DNA of 64,000 nucleotides, from the NCBI GenBank assembly GCA_016213645.1, contig JACQZY010000006.1:16375-80374 (forward strand), written 5' to 3'. The position numbers and the translations under genes were made by a program. The stretch is from Actinomycetota bacterium. GTDB taxonomy: Bacteria; Actinomycetota; Thermoleophilia; Solirubrobacterales; JACPNS01. Positions within the stretch are counted from its first letter, which is position 1, and every line of letters begins with the position of its first letter. Positions 1-10,608 of this stretch are shown one piece after another. A model generated the notes under the pieces. It saw only the letters and a program-made list of their open reading frames with translations, was not told the origin of the DNA and made no database searches.

Positions 1-341
1 TCAGTGAGATCTTCGTTCAGCCGCAGGGCCCGCGCCACCGTGCGCGCCACGCCACAGGTTTCCAGCGTATGCGTAAGGCGTGTGCGGAAATGATCTCCCT
101 CCGGGGCGATAAAAACCTGCGTCTTGTGCTTCAGTCGGCGAAAGCTCTTTGAATGCACGATGCGGTCGCGGTCGCGCTGAAATGGAGTACGAAGTGGCGA
201 GTCTTCCTCCTGGCTCTCGCGAAGCGCCGGATACGAGCGTTCGGCCAGCGGTTGAAGGATGGTGTCCTCGCGGGCCGTGATCTGCGCTTTGAACGCGGCT
301 TCCGGCGCGATTTCGTGAAGGGTTTCGGGCTGGTCCGGCAT
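1..341 (-). CDS. dgt: dGTPase (deoxyguanosinetriphosphate triphosphohydrolase), N-terminal part
   Basis: Partial gene: the start codon (ATG, 339-341) is inside the window and the rest runs off the left edge, so only about 113 residues are visible. These contain [20 protein letters not shown], then KHKTQVF and RTRLTHTLE, the typical opening of HD-domain dGTPases. The histidine in LTHTLE is the first metal ligand of that domain. The enzyme hydrolyses dGTP to deoxyguanosine and triphosphate in the cytoplasm. It lies 48 bp downstream of recO on the same strand. In actinobacteria dgt is commonly followed by dnaG, which would be outside the window. No clear ribosome binding site is visible, so the exact start is less sure than the family. 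Confidence 0.9.
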   Translation of the reverse strand, partial: MPDQPETLHEIAPEAAFKAQITAREDTILQPLAERSYPALRESQEEDSPLRTPFQRDRDRIVHSKSFRRLKHKTQVFIAPEGDHFRTRLTHTLETCGVARTVARALRLNEDLT

Positions 342-389
342 ACGCGAAGAGTTTGACAGCCGCCGCTACCGCCGTGCGCTTTCTTCTTT

Positions 390-1109
390 TCAGATCACCG
401 GCCGCACTCTTACCTGAGCGTGATGGCCGAGCGTTTCGCTGACCGCGCGATCCACCTGGCGCAGATCCTCGATCGCGGCGTCCGGAGCTTGTGCCAGCGG
501 CGAACCGATCGCGACGTTTAGGAACTCGTGCGCCCGGCGCGAAAACTCAAAATCGCCCGGTTCGCGACAGTCGCCGCAGACCACGCCCCCGGCGGACGGC
601 GAGAAGGCGACGATTCCGTCGGTCGCGCCACATTGCACGCAATTTCCGAGCTCCGGCGAGAATCCGGCCGCCAGCAGCATTTTCGCTCGAAACGCGAGCG
701 AAACCTCGCTGCGTGAGGCCGTCGGGTCTTCGTCGAGCAGCGAGAGCATGTTCATAAGTAGGTTGAAGGCGGGTTCATTGCGTTCGCGCCCGTCCAGCAG
801 TCGCAGCACAAAATCCGCGACCTTGCCGGCCGCGTTCAAGGACTCCGCGTGTTCTCGCAGGCGCGGATAGCCGTCGAGCGTCTCCGCGGCGGTGACGGTC
901 ACCAGTTCGCCACGGCCCTCGTGGAGCATCAATTCCAGGCGGAAGAACGGCTCAAGTCGCCCGCCGAAGCGCGAACGCGATCGGCGCACTCCCTTGGCGA
1001 TCGCCCCCACTCTGCCCTGCTCGCGGGTGAACAGGTGCAGAATGCTGTCGGCCTCGCCGTAGCGCAGCTTGCGAAGCACGATCGCTTCTGTCTTGAACGT
1101 GTTTGACAT
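390..1109 (-). CDS. recO: DNA repair protein RecO
   Basis: RecO helps load RecA onto SSB-coated single-stranded DNA in RecFOR gap repair. The 239-residue product begins with an OB-fold (about residues 1-80, including TEAIVLRKLRYGEADSILHL), followed by a helical domain and a zinc-binding site with cysteines near 157, 160, 178 and 181 (CVQC and CGDC). The chosen ATG at 1107-1109 starts MSNTFKTEAIV. An upstream in-frame start adds ten residues without homology and was rejected. The gene is divergent from mutM, with about 70 bp between the two starts that must hold both promoters. Length and motif order are normal for actinobacterial RecO. Confidence 0.95.
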   Translation of the reverse strand: MSNTFKTEAIVLRKLRYGEADSILHLFTREQGRVGAIAKGVRRSRSRFGGRLEPFFRLELMLHEGRGELVTVTAAETLDGYPRLREHAESLNAAGKVADFVLRLLDGRERNEPAFNLLMNMLSLLDEDPTASRSEVSLAFRAKMLLAAGFSPELGNCVQCGATDGIVAFSPSAGGVVCGDCREPGDFEFSRRAHEFLNVAIGSPLAQAPDAAIEDLRQVDRAVSETLGHHAQVRVRPVI

Positions 1110-1182
1110 CGTTTCGCGGCTCAACCTACACGGTGCCACGAGTCCGGCCGCCTGAAGCCGGCCGGCGCCTACAGTTGGCGGC

Positions 1183-2013
1183 GTGCCGGAACTGCCCGAA
1201 GTCGAGACGATTCGCCGTCAGCTCGCCCCGGTGATCGAAGGCCGCGCGATCGCCGCGGCGTGCGTACGTGACCCCAAGTGGGTGCAGCCGGTGCGTTCGA
1301 GCGCGTTCGAGCGCGGCCTCACCGGCCGCACGATCGTTCACGCCGGCAGGCGCGGGAAATACTTCTCGTTCAAACTCGACGACGGCGCGTTTTTGATCAT
1401 GCACCTCCGGATGACCGGCAATCTGCTGTATCTGAGTGAATCCGCCGCCGTGCCGGAGAAGTATTTGCGCGGCACGCTCACGCTCGATGGCGGCGCGGCC
1501 CTGGCGTTCGTCGATCCACGTCGTTTCGGCACCGCGCTGGTGCTGGCCGATGCGGATCAAGCCGACGGTTATTTCGCCGCACGCCTGGGACCGGAGCCGT
1601 TTGACACGTCGTTCAGCGGGGACCTGCTGCACGCGGTCACGCGCGGGCGCAAGACATCGATCAAAGCGGTGCTGCTGGACCAGCGCACGGTCGCCGGCGT
1701 CGGCAACATCTATGCGGACGAGGCGCTGTACCGCGCGGGCATCTCGCCTCGGCGTCGCGCCTCACGACTGACGAAAGCGCAGTGCGAACGGCTCGGCGAC
1801 GGCGTGCGGGCCGCGCTGCGAGCCGGAATCGACGCCAAGGGCGCTTCGATCGACGATTTCCGCGACGCTTACGGCGTACGCGGAAGTTTCCAGGACCAGT
1901 TCCTCGTGCATCGCCGCGAGGGCCTACCTTGCCCGTCGTGCGGCTTGCCGGTCACCAAAACGGTCGTCGCGGGGCGCGGTACGTATTTCTGCCGCGACTG
2001 TCAGCGCGATTGA
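1183..2013 (+). CDS. mutM: Formamidopyrimidine-DNA glycosylase (Fpg/MutM)
   Basis: A bifunctional base-excision repair enzyme that removes oxidised purines such as 8-oxoguanine and nicks the abasic site. The protein begins MPELPEVETIRR, giving the N-terminal proline nucleophile and catalytic glutamate after Met removal. Lys59 (RRGKYF) matches the conserved active-site lysine, VAGVGNIYADEAL is the helix-two-turn-helix region, and Cys250, 253, 270 and 273 form the C-terminal zinc finger. The start codon is GTG (1183-1185), fixed by the need for proline at position two. The length of 276 residues is typical. It is the only plus-strand gene in the first 55 kb, convergent with xerD and divergent from recO. 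Its last codons lie inside a local direct repeat. Confidence 0.97.
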   Translation: MPELPEVETIRRQLAPVIEGRAIAAACVRDPKWVQPVRSSAFERGLTGRTIVHAGRRGKYFSFKLDDGAFLIMHLRMTGNLLYLSESAAVPEKYLRGTLTLDGGAALAFVDPRRFGTALVLADADQADGYFAARLGPEPFDTSFSGDLLHAVTRGRKTSIKAVLLDQRTVAGVGNIYADEALYRAGISPRRRASRLTKAQCERLGDGVRAALRAGIDAKGASIDDFRDAYGVRGSFQDQFLVHRREGLPCPSCGLPVTKTVVAGRGTYFCRDCQRD

Positions 2014-2130
2014 GCCGCGGCTGGGCGCTGGCCGGGCGGTGGCTGGGCGGTGATTGAGCCGCGGCTGGGCGGTGACCGAGCGGTGGCCGGGCGATGTCCG
2101 GGCGGGCGCTGGGCGGGCGGATGGTGTCCG
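2008..2130. repeat. G-rich direct repeat between mutM and xerD
   Basis: A stretch of about 120 bp built from variants of CTGGGCGGTG and GCCGGGCG. A 20-bp unit starting GATTGAGCCGCGG occurs at 2008 and again at 2052 (period 44). The first copy includes the final Asp codon and TGA stop of mutM, so the gene end was apparently duplicated. The plus strand is very rich in GGG runs and could form G-quadruplexes. It sits in the convergent mutM/xerD gap. No gene is supported in it. Confidence 0.7.
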
Positions 2131-2203
2131 GAAGAAGTCTGGATCGCGGCCCGGCCGCCGGCGTTGAAATCTCGGTCAAAAACATCACCGATCCGCCCGG
2201 CGG

Positions 2204-3160
2204 TCAGCGCAGTTCGTGCAGCACCGCCCGCGGATGCGCATCGAAGTACACATCCTTCAGGCGCTCGGTGGTGAGATGCGTGTACGTCTGAGTGGTGGCC
2301 ACGTCGGCGTGACCGAGCATTTCCTGCACCGAGCGCAGATCGCAACCGCCGGAAAGCAGATGCGTGGCAAAGGTGTGGCGCAGCGTGTGCGGACTCATCT
2401 GGTCGTCGAGCCCGGCGCGAACGGCATATTTGCGAACGATCTTGTACAACCCCTGCCGCGTCAGTTGCGCGCCGCGAAAGTTGACGAACAGGTGCTTCTG
2501 CGGCTGGTCCTTGGTGAGCTGCCGGCGTCCGGCGCGCAGGTAGATCCGTATCGCCAGCAACGCCGCCCGCCCGATCGGCACGATCCGCTCCTTGCTGCCC
2601 TTGCCGCGGGCGCGTAGGATCGCCTCCTCGAAATCCACGTCGCCGACCTCAAGATTGATGATCTCGCTGACGCGCAGGCCGGATGCGTACATCAGTTCCA
2701 GCAACGCGCGGTCGCGCGTGGTGATCGCGTCGACGCCCTGCGCCTGGTCGATCAGATGCGAAACCTCGGCGCGGCTAAGCACGCTCGGAAGCTTCTTCGC
2801 CTGGGCCGGAGCCTTCACGTCGGCGGTGGGGTCGTGCTCCACCGCTCCCTCGCGCCGGAGAAACACGTAGAACGAACGCAGCGACGAAAGCTTGCGGTGC
2901 AGCGTTGTTCCCGCGATGTCTCCGGCGGCCGCAAGTCCGTCGAGATAGTCAACCACGTGCCGCCGCTCCACCGCAAGCAGATCGACACCCTGATTGTTCA
3001 AGTACACGCCGAACTGAAGCAGGTCCGTGCGATAGGCGATCAGCGTGTTCGCGGCGCAGCGCGCCTCAAACTCCAGATAGGAGAGAAAGTCCAGCAGACG
3101 GTCCTCGTATCTTGCCGAGGCGACCGCCTGCCGCCCCGTGTCGTTGACCGTTTCGGACAT
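2204..3160 (-). CDS. xerD: Tyrosine recombinase XerD
   Basis: Site-specific recombinase that resolves chromosome dimers at dif, normally with XerC and FtsK. From the chosen ATG (318 residues) there is an N-terminal SAM-like core-binding domain (about residues 20-105, RLLDFLSYLEFEARCAANTL) and a catalytic domain with the full set of residues: Arg163 (ASGLRVSEI), Lys in GKGSKERIVP, His258 and Arg261 (HTLRHTF), His284 (GHADV) and nucleophile Tyr293 (TQTYTHL). In-frame starts at 3205 and 3217 would add up to 19 residues. The ATG at 3158-3160 was preferred on length. XerD rather than XerC is favoured by position: it matches Rv1701 (xerD) in the conserved tlyA-xerD gene order. Confidence 0.93.
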   Translation of the reverse strand: MSETVNDTGRQAVASARYEDRLLDFLSYLEFEARCAANTLIAYRTDLLQFGVYLNNQGVDLLAVERRHVVDYLDGLAAAGDIAGTTLHRKLSSLRSFYVFLRREGAVEHDPTADVKAPAQAKKLPSVLSRAEVSHLIDQAQGVDAITTRDRALLELMYASGLRVSEIINLEVGDVDFEEAILRARGKGSKERIVPIGRAALLAIRIYLRAGRRQLTKDQPQKHLFVNFRGAQLTRQGLYKIVRKYAVRAGLDDQMSPHTLRHTFATHLLSGGCDLRSVQEMLGHADVATTQTYTHLTTERLKDVYFDAHPRAVLHELR

Positions 3161-3253
3161 TGCTACCGACTTTTCGGCCAGAACCCGCCGGACCTTCAAT
3201 TTCATTTGCGGCCGCAAGTGGACTTGCGCGTGCTTAGGGTCGCCGAAACGACG

Positions 3254-4645
3254 TCAGAGGTCGCGTTTGCTCGTCACCACGCGAAATATCGTCTCCAACG
3301 GCGCCGACGGCGTGCGGGCGACGTCATAGGCGGTCGCCCGCATCGTCATGCCGGTGGCCGGAAGCAGCCGTCCAGAGACGGTCGCCGAGAACTTGACGCG
3401 GTTGCGGCCGGCATCAAGCCGCTTGACGAACGTGACCATCTGCTTTCCGCGCACGGTTCCGCGGTAGATGTTGAAGATCACGCGCGCGGGCTTGTTCAGC
3501 GAGATCAAGATCAAAGTCTTGCCGCGCTTGCATTTTGCCGTCACCCGCTGGCAGAAACGATTCGATGAAAAGCGCAGACTGCCGATCACGGGCGCATCCA
3601 GCTCTCCCGGCCCGGCGAAAACGGTCGTCGCCGGTAGGCCGATCAGTTCGTTGCCGGAAACATCGGTCACGCGGCCGGTGCCGGTGGAGGTCATATTGCC
3701 GGCCTCGCCCGTACTCCAAGGGAGATTCGTGTCCAGGAACACCGAGTTGCCTGACGCCGTCGCGGCAGTGATCGGACGGTCGAGATTGCCCATTGACAGC
3801 TTGAATTCGACCGGCGCGACCGACGCCGGCGAGATCGCCTCGCTGAAATCGAGCCGCACGCGAGAGTTCCCGACCGCAACGGCCGCAGCGAGCGCCGGGG
3901 AGCTTACGTCAGCGGGCACCGTCACCGCCGTGGCGAAGTTGGAGGCGCCGGAGACGCCGCTCGCCATCGCGGTGAGCTTCTGGCCCGGCGTCGGCTCAGT
4001 GCCGAGCGTAAAACTGAACACCCCGGCCACGGCCGTGACGGTGGTCGCGTAGTCGTCGGCTTCTGCCGTACCGGTCGTGAGGCCGTCGGCGGCGAAGAAA
4101 TCGACGGTTTCGCCCCCCGGCGACGACCCGCTGATCGGCAGTGTGCCGTCGTACCGACGCGGACCAATGCTGAACGAAGGCGCCACGACCGACGACTTGA
4201 CCGCCCTGTTGCAAACGGCGTAGATCGGCAGCTTGAGGACAGTGCTGCCGATCGCCCCGGGGTCGCTCAGATCAAGCGCGTAGGCGCTTCCGGCGCAGTA
4301 CGTTGTCGCGTAACCAGACGTTCCGCTGACACTCGCGCCGCTCGACCCGGCGTTCAGACTGATCGTTTCGGTGACCGCGGGGAGCGGGCCGTCCAGCTTG
4401 ACCGCAAGCGACGAGGCAAAATTGACCACGTCGGCCCCGAGACTCGCGTTCGCGGCCACGACCGCCTCTCGAAGCGAGCAGTCCACATCGCAGGTGCCGT
4501 CGTTTGTGTCGGCCGTTTTGGAGACGGTATACGTGGCCGCACCGGCCGTTCCGGCAGCCGCGCAGGCCGCCGCCAACAGTGCGAAAGTCAGGGCGAACAG
4601 ACGAGCGATTGTTGCTGAACGTTGATTCAAAACAGGTGAGGTCAC
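3254..4645 (-). CDS. Secreted CSLREA-domain protein with Ig-like segments
   Basis: A 463-residue exported protein of unknown role. Residues about 15-36 form a signal peptide (ALTFALLAAACAAAG). The mature start carries ATYTVSKTADTNDGTCD followed by CSLREAVVAAN, the signature CSLREA motif found before secreted beta-helix or repeat regions. The middle is Ser/Thr/Gly-rich with a probable Ig-like segment (SSPALAAAVAVGNSRVRLDF then SEAISPASVAPVEF), similar in style to the repeats of the 1255-residue protein near pilB. The C-terminus (about 370-463) is a basic beta-rich domain (VIFNIYRGTVRGKQ). The start is GTG. A position -3 leucine needed for a lipobox is absent before Cys28, so signal peptidase I is more likely. 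It lies between DUF3866 and xerD, a place with no counterpart in mycobacteria. Confidence 0.75.
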   Translation of the reverse strand: MTSPVLNQRSATIARLFALTFALLAAACAAAGTAGAATYTVSKTADTNDGTCDVDCSLREAVVAANASLGADVVNFASSLAVKLDGPLPAVTETISLNAGSSGASVSGTSGYATTYCAGSAYALDLSDPGAIGSTVLKLPIYAVCNRAVKSSVVAPSFSIGPRRYDGTLPISGSSPGGETVDFFAADGLTTGTAEADDYATTVTAVAGVFSFTLGTEPTPGQKLTAMASGVSGASNFATAVTVPADVSSPALAAAVAVGNSRVRLDFSEAISPASVAPVEFKLSMGNLDRPITAATASGNSVFLDTNLPWSTGEAGNMTSTGTGRVTDVSGNELIGLPATTVFAGPGELDAPVIGSLRFSSNRFCQRVTAKCKRGKTLILISLNKPARVIFNIYRGTVRGKQMVTFVKRLDAGRNRVKFSATVSGRLLPATGMTMRATAYDVARTPSAPLETIFRVVTSKRDL

Positions 4646-4795
4646 CCTATCGGTGATTCAGACTGAACAACCCGACTCGCAAGCGAAAATACCGGACCCG
4701 GGCGGACGTTGAGTCTGGATGGGCGATTCTGAGGACGACGGTGCCGCCCGATCAACATTCGGCCCTTGCGCACCGTCCGGTGGCGCGACCGATCG

Positions 4796-5812
4796 TCAGT
4801 CCAGCGCGTCCGCCAGCGCCATGCCCCCGGCCAGCGCCTGCTCAAAAAACAAATTGTCTTCCGCGAGTTCACGGCCCATCGTCCTCGTTGGCAAGCCGCT
4901 GGCGGCATAGGCGGCGAGATCCGGTGCAAATTCCACGACCCGATGGCCGGCCAGTTCTTTCACGCGCGGTGCGCCGGGTCCAAGGCCCACTGTGACGTCC
5001 CGCAGCGCCAGCTTTAGCACCGAGCGCGTGTGATGCGAGATTCCACGGTGCCGTTCCCGCGGATCTCCGCTGGACGCGCGAGCCACCAGTACGGTCGCGC
5101 AACCAAGCGCCAGGGCCGTGTGCAGCGTGTCAAGCGCGGCCATTCCGCCGTGGCCGAGCGCGGTGGCCGAACCAATGATCCCCGGTCCGGGCCCGGCAAT
5201 CGCGCAGTCCCATCCTCGTTCCGCGAGACCCGCGTGCAGCGCCCCGGCGGTGCTCATCGCCTCGGCTTCGCCGCCGTACGATGGAGCCGCCGTGATGTGG
5301 TCGCAGAGCATGCCACGCTCGCGCAGCTCGATCACGGTCCTTGAAAAAGCACCCGGCAACGCACCGCCGGAGGTCTGGACGAATCCGACCTTCAGGCCCG
5401 GCCTAGCCTGCGCGGCGGCCCAAATCGCGGGAGCCAACTGGCCATGAAGTTGAAATACCGCCACGGCCTTGCCAAGCGGTCGCGAGTATTCGGCCGGTTC
5501 CACCGGATCGACGCCGTGTTGGAGCGGCGAATAATTGAGTTTCATGACCTGCCGGTCCGTGTCCGCCTCGGCGCTTAGGCCACGCGTGAGATTCGCAACC
5601 ACAACATCGCTGCCACCCGAGCCGAGCCCTAGGTCGACCGCCTCGACGTTGACGATCACCTCATCGCCCGCAAGGCAGCCTCCAACCATCCCGACGTCGG
5701 CATACGCCGCGCGCCGCGCGCCGTCAACCTCGATCGCGAGATGCTCGACCCCGCGAACGCCGACAACTGCGCGCTCCACCTCCAACACCGTCGCGCGCCT
5801 TAGACACAACAT
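4796..5812 (-). CDS. DUF3866 family protein
   Basis: About 338 residues, recognised as DUF3866 from the opening (RRATVLEVERAVVGVRGVEH), GGSDVVVANLTRGLS, and LNYSPLQHGVDPVEPAEY, then LHGQLAPAIWAAA. The biochemical function of the family is unknown. Several glycine-rich loops (GGALPGAFSRTV, GPGPGIIGSATALGHGG) suggest a nucleotide- or phosphate-binding alpha/beta fold, which is inference. No signal peptide or membrane segment is visible. ATG at 5810-5812 is preferred over the GTG one codon upstream. The stop of pyrG lies 23 bp upstream on the same strand, so the two are probably cotranscribed. About 150 bp downstream separates it from the CSLREA gene. Confidence 0.85.
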   Translation of the reverse strand: MLCLRRATVLEVERAVVGVRGVEHLAIEVDGARRAAYADVGMVGGCLAGDEVIVNVEAVDLGLGSGGSDVVVANLTRGLSAEADTDRQVMKLNYSPLQHGVDPVEPAEYSRPLGKAVAVFQLHGQLAPAIWAAAQARPGLKVGFVQTSGGALPGAFSRTVIELRERGMLCDHITAAPSYGGEAEAMSTAGALHAGLAERGWDCAIAGPGPGIIGSATALGHGGMAALDTLHTALALGCATVLVARASSGDPRERHRGISHHTRSVLKLALRDVTVGLGPGAPRVKELAGHRVVEFAPDLAAYAASGLPTRTMGRELAEDNLFFEQALAGGMALADALD

Positions 5813-5835
5813 CACGCAACCGGCGGGCGCGGCCG

Positions 5836-7554
<1,719 letters not shown>

Positions 7555-7592
7555 TTATCAAGCATCCGATCCGTATTGGGGCTACCTCGTGG

Positions 7593-8453
7593 TCATTTCG
7601 GCCTGCGGCCTAGCGAATCGATCAACCGTAACACGGGGTTCCGATCGATTAATTCTGAGATCGAGCGGAATTCCCCATATAGCGTGATCAAAATCACCAC
7701 GGCGAGGGCGACGGCCTGTCCCATCGTGTCCAGCGTGAACACCATCCACATACCCGCGACCGCGCCGAGCGCATTGGAGCCGGTGTCTCCCATCATGCCA
7801 CTTTCACCGAGGTCGTAGTACGCCAGCACCGGCAATGAGCCGATGAACGCCCCCATTGTCCACAGCGGTTCAAGCGTCATCGCACCGATCGACAGCCCGG
7901 CGGCAAGCAGCGTGAAGACTTTGAGCGCCCGTCCGGGACGCAAATCAAGCAGATTGAAAAGATTCGTGGTGACCACCACCAGCGCGATCGCGAGCAGATA
8001 CTCGCCGTCGCCAGGCACTACGAGGCCGACGACAAAAGCCGCCAGTCCCAGCGCGCCGAACGCTTTGACGGCGCCGGTGGAGAATCCGCCACCGAGCAAG
8101 GCACGCGCGTGGCCGCGCACTCCGCGAGGGTCCTTGCGCCCAAGTCCCTGCTCGATCGCCGGCGTACCGATCAGGTCGTCGATCACGCCCAGCAGCGAAA
8201 CACCGGTTACGTACAGCATCGCCCCCGCCAGGCCCGCGCCGCCGAGTATGCGCTCGTCGGCCAGGCGATCAAGCGGCGCGGACAGGCCCAGCGCGAGAAA
8301 CGCCGCGAGCGGAATCAATATGCCGGACGGGACCGGAATATCTCGCGCCGCGTAGTTTGAACGCACGAATCCGGCTTCGCGCAGGCCGCGCAGCAGCACC
8401 GGAGCGATCACCAGCGCAAACGCAAATGCAAGTACAAGTGGTATCGCCCGCAC
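7593..8453 (-). CDS. MraY/WecA-like glycosyl-phosphate transferase (glycosyltransferase family 4)
   Basis: A polytopic membrane protein of about 286 residues with eight to ten hydrophobic segments. Motifs of the MraY/WecA superfamily are visible: DDLIG (magnesium/substrate aspartates), NLFNLLDLRPGRALK, and GDTGSNALGAVAGMW. The family transfers a sugar-1-phosphate from UDP-sugar to undecaprenyl or decaprenyl phosphate at the inner membrane. Which sugar this member uses cannot be told. The GTG at 8451-8453 (VRAIPLVLAF) is chosen because it starts directly before the first membrane segment and 20 bp after the preceding stop. An upstream ATG would overlap the mctB-like gene by about 150 bp with basic, non-family sequence. 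mraY itself would normally sit in the dcw cluster, so this is probably a paralogue. Confidence 0.8.
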   Translation of the reverse strand: MRAIPLVLAFAFALVIAPVLLRGLREAGFVRSNYAARDIPVPSGILIPLAAFLALGLSAPLDRLADERILGGAGLAGAMLYVTGVSLLGVIDDLIGTPAIEQGLGRKDPRGVRGHARALLGGGFSTGAVKAFGALGLAAFVVGLVVPGDGEYLLAIALVVVTTNLFNLLDLRPGRALKVFTLLAAGLSIGAMTLEPLWTMGAFIGSLPVLAYYDLGESGMMGDTGSNALGAVAGMWMVFTLDTMGQAVALAVVILITLYGEFRSISELIDRNPVLRLIDSLGRRPK

Positions 8454-8473
8454 GGCCGGCAAACTAGCGCAGG

Positions 8474-9334
8474 TTACGGCGCGACCGGCGGAATCACCGC
8501 GTCGGCGGACTTCTTGAAGCCGTAGTCGCCCTTGGCCCCTGCAAGCACGAGCACAAACGCATAGTGGCCGGCGTACTGCTCGATGTTGTCTACCGAAGAA
8601 AGACCCAGCGACCCGTACCACTTGATGTTTGATGGCGCCGTTTCGCCTGTCTCCAAACCGACGACGCGTTGGGCGCCACGCGAGAGACCTTCAACGATGC
8701 CGCGCTCAAAAGCGTCGAGCCGCCTGCCGTCGTCTGTCCTGATCGCATCGGGTTCATTGCGCGCGAAGGCGAAAAGCCTGGCCGCGCGCAGGTCACCACT
8801 GAGTTTGCTGAAGGCGAACCGGCGAAGCTGTAGGCGGTTTTTTCCGCGTGCGATCCGCTTGCCGACCGCAACGCCCAGCCGTTCGGCCTGTTCTGTGGTC
8901 GGCGTGGCGCCCGGCGCTGCCAGACCCGGCGCACCTAGAGCCGCCGCCAGCTCGCCGTAACGCGGTTTGCCTGCAAGTTCCGCGGCAAACGCGATGCTCC
9001 CTCCGGCCGGTTCCACCGCGCCGGCGAGGGGCTTGATCACGTCGTGGGTGGCACCCGCAGAGCCGATCAGCGCGACGCGCCGGCCAGGCAACCGCCCGGC
9101 CACCATCTGCGGATACGCGGCCTGCGCGAACTCGTTCTGATTCTTCAGCTCGCGCGTGAGCGCGGCGTTTTCGCGGCGCGCGTCTTCTACGTCACGCTTC
9201 AGAGAACGCTCAAGACCGCCGCGCACGTTTGAAAGCAACTCCGTGTCGCCGATCGTCACGCCCAGCAACAAGCCAAGCGCAAGCGCCACGAACACCGCCG
9301 CCAGGGACATCGCGTGATATCGAAAGTCGATCAC
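8474..9334 (-). CDS. MctB-like copper transporter/outer-envelope protein
   Basis: A 286-residue protein of the mycobacterial MctB (Rv1698) family. It begins MIDFRYHAMSLAAVFVAL followed by ALGLLLGVTIGD, an uncleaved N-terminal membrane anchor, then a coiled coil (SLKRDVEDARRENAALTREL) and an alpha/beta domain (GRRVALIGSAGATHDVI). MctB has been linked to copper handling in mycobacteria, but this organism is unlikely to have a mycomembrane. A conserved envelope or division-linked role with SteA is therefore at least as likely, which is inference. The gene lies between steA and pyrG exactly as in M. tuberculosis. The spacing of 33 bp to steA suggests one transcript. Confidence 0.82.
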   Translation of the reverse strand: MIDFRYHAMSLAAVFVALALGLLLGVTIGDTELLSNVRGGLERSLKRDVEDARRENAALTRELKNQNEFAQAAYPQMVAGRLPGRRVALIGSAGATHDVIKPLAGAVEPAGGSIAFAAELAGKPRYGELAAALGAPGLAAPGATPTTEQAERLGVAVGKRIARGKNRLQLRRFAFSKLSGDLRAARLFAFARNEPDAIRTDDGRRLDAFERGIVEGLSRGAQRVVGLETGETAPSNIKWYGSLGLSSVDNIEQYAGHYAFVLVLAGAKGDYGFKKSADAVIPPVAP

Positions 9335-9367
9335 GGCGAGATATCGAATCAGATCGGCAAGCCCAAC

Positions 9368-10543
9368 TCAGCCGATGCCGAAAATCACTTTCAGTTTGAG
9401 CCAGAGCAGATCGACGAGATTGTTGAGCGCCGGCGACGAGAAGATCACGGCGCCCAGCGCGAATACGCCGGCGGCGAGCACGCCGGAAAGAGCACGGTTG
9501 GACGGCCTTGGCCGGTACAGCCTGCTGACGCCCTTCGCGTCGATAAGGATCTCTCCGATCCGTACGCGTGTGAGAAACGTTGACGCCATGCCTTTCCGGT
9601 TCTTGTCGAGAAATTCCACGAGGTTGAAGTGCGATCCGACGGTGACGATCAGCGAGGCGCCCTCTTCCGCCGCCATCAGCATCGCGATGTCCTCGCTGGT
9701 TCCCGGGGCGGCGACGATCTTGTGCGCGAGGCCGAGTTTCTGTAGCCGCTCGCGTCCCGGCGCACGTCCATCTGTGTAGGCGTGAACAATCAGCTCGGCC
9801 CCGCACGCAAGCACGCCGTCGTGCGCGCTGTCCATGTCGCCAACGATCATGTCGGGCTGGTGACCTTCTTGGACCAGTGCGTCGGCGCCGCCGTCCACAC
9901 CGATCAGCAACGGTCGTTCGTCTCGGATAAAGGTGCGCAGCGCACGCAGGTCGCGCTGGTGATCCACACCGCGTACCACCACCAGCACGTGCCGGTCGCG
10001 AAACACGGTGTCCAATTCAGGCAGGTCCAGCCTGCCCGAGAGCAGCTCACTCTCCTGCCGGATGTGGTGCATCGTGTTTTCCGCGAAGCGCTCAAGCGCA
10101 AGCCCAACCTGTCGCTTGGCCTGCTCGTATTTCGCCGCCACGACCTCCCGTGACTGCACCTCGCCGCGCGCGACGACTTCGCCGTCCTTAAGCACTTCCC
10201 CGTCACGAACGACAATCTCGTCACCGTCGTGCAGCAGGTCGAACAGCGGTTCGCCGATCACGTCCACCAAATGCACACCCGCGTCGGCGATCAGGTTCGG
10301 CCCGACGTTCGGATACTCGCCGGAGGAGGACTGGGCCACGTTGATAACGCAACTGACGCCCTTCCGCACCAATTCCTCGCCGGACACCCGGTCGATGTCC
10401 TTGTGGTCGATCAGCGCGATCTCGCCGGGTTGCAACGACTTGGTCAGGATCTTCGTACGCTTGCCCGGACGGACGATGCCGCCGATCTCGGCAGCCTTCG
10501 AACGTCGGCTCGTGGCAAGGTTTTCGCTTGTCGTGCGCGCCAT
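9368..10543 (-). CDS. steA: SteA-like cytokinetic ring protein
   Basis: A 391-residue protein of the SteA family (Rv1697), which in corynebacteria acts with SteB at the division septum. Visible parts are an N-terminal region (GGIVRPGKRTKILTKSL, then IALIDHKDIDRVSGEEL), a central coiled or helical stretch, a thiamin-pyrophosphokinase-like nucleotide-binding domain (IGVDGGADALVQEGHQPD then MIVGDMDSA), and one C-terminal membrane segment (VLAAGVFALGAVIF). The neighbouring mctB-like gene occupies the SteB position, supporting a membrane-linked pair. ATG at 10541-10543 is the only good start. The symbol rests on family and synteny, not experiment. Confidence 0.87.
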   Translation of the reverse strand: MARTTSENLATSRRSKAAEIGGIVRPGKRTKILTKSLQPGEIALIDHKDIDRVSGEELVRKGVSCVINVAQSSSGEYPNVGPNLIADAGVHLVDVIGEPLFDLLHDGDEIVVRDGEVLKDGEVVARGEVQSREVVAAKYEQAKRQVGLALERFAENTMHHIRQESELLSGRLDLPELDTVFRDRHVLVVVRGVDHQRDLRALRTFIRDERPLLIGVDGGADALVQEGHQPDMIVGDMDSAHDGVLACGAELIVHAYTDGRAPGRERLQKLGLAHKIVAAPGTSEDIAMLMAAEEGASLIVTVGSHFNLVEFLDKNRKGMASTFLTRVRIGEILIDAKGVSRLYRPRPSNRALSGVLAAGVFALGAVIFSSPALNNLVDLLWLKLKVIFGIG

Positions 10544-10608
10544 GCATGGACATTAGAACACCCCTGCAAAGCGCGTATTAAGAGCCCCTTTTTGTAATGC
10601 GGCGAAAG

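Noticed and set aside
4646..4795. ACCGATAG resembling a sigma-28 -10 before the CSLREA gene
   Set aside because: No TAAA-like -35 at 14-16 bp and it almost touches the start codon.
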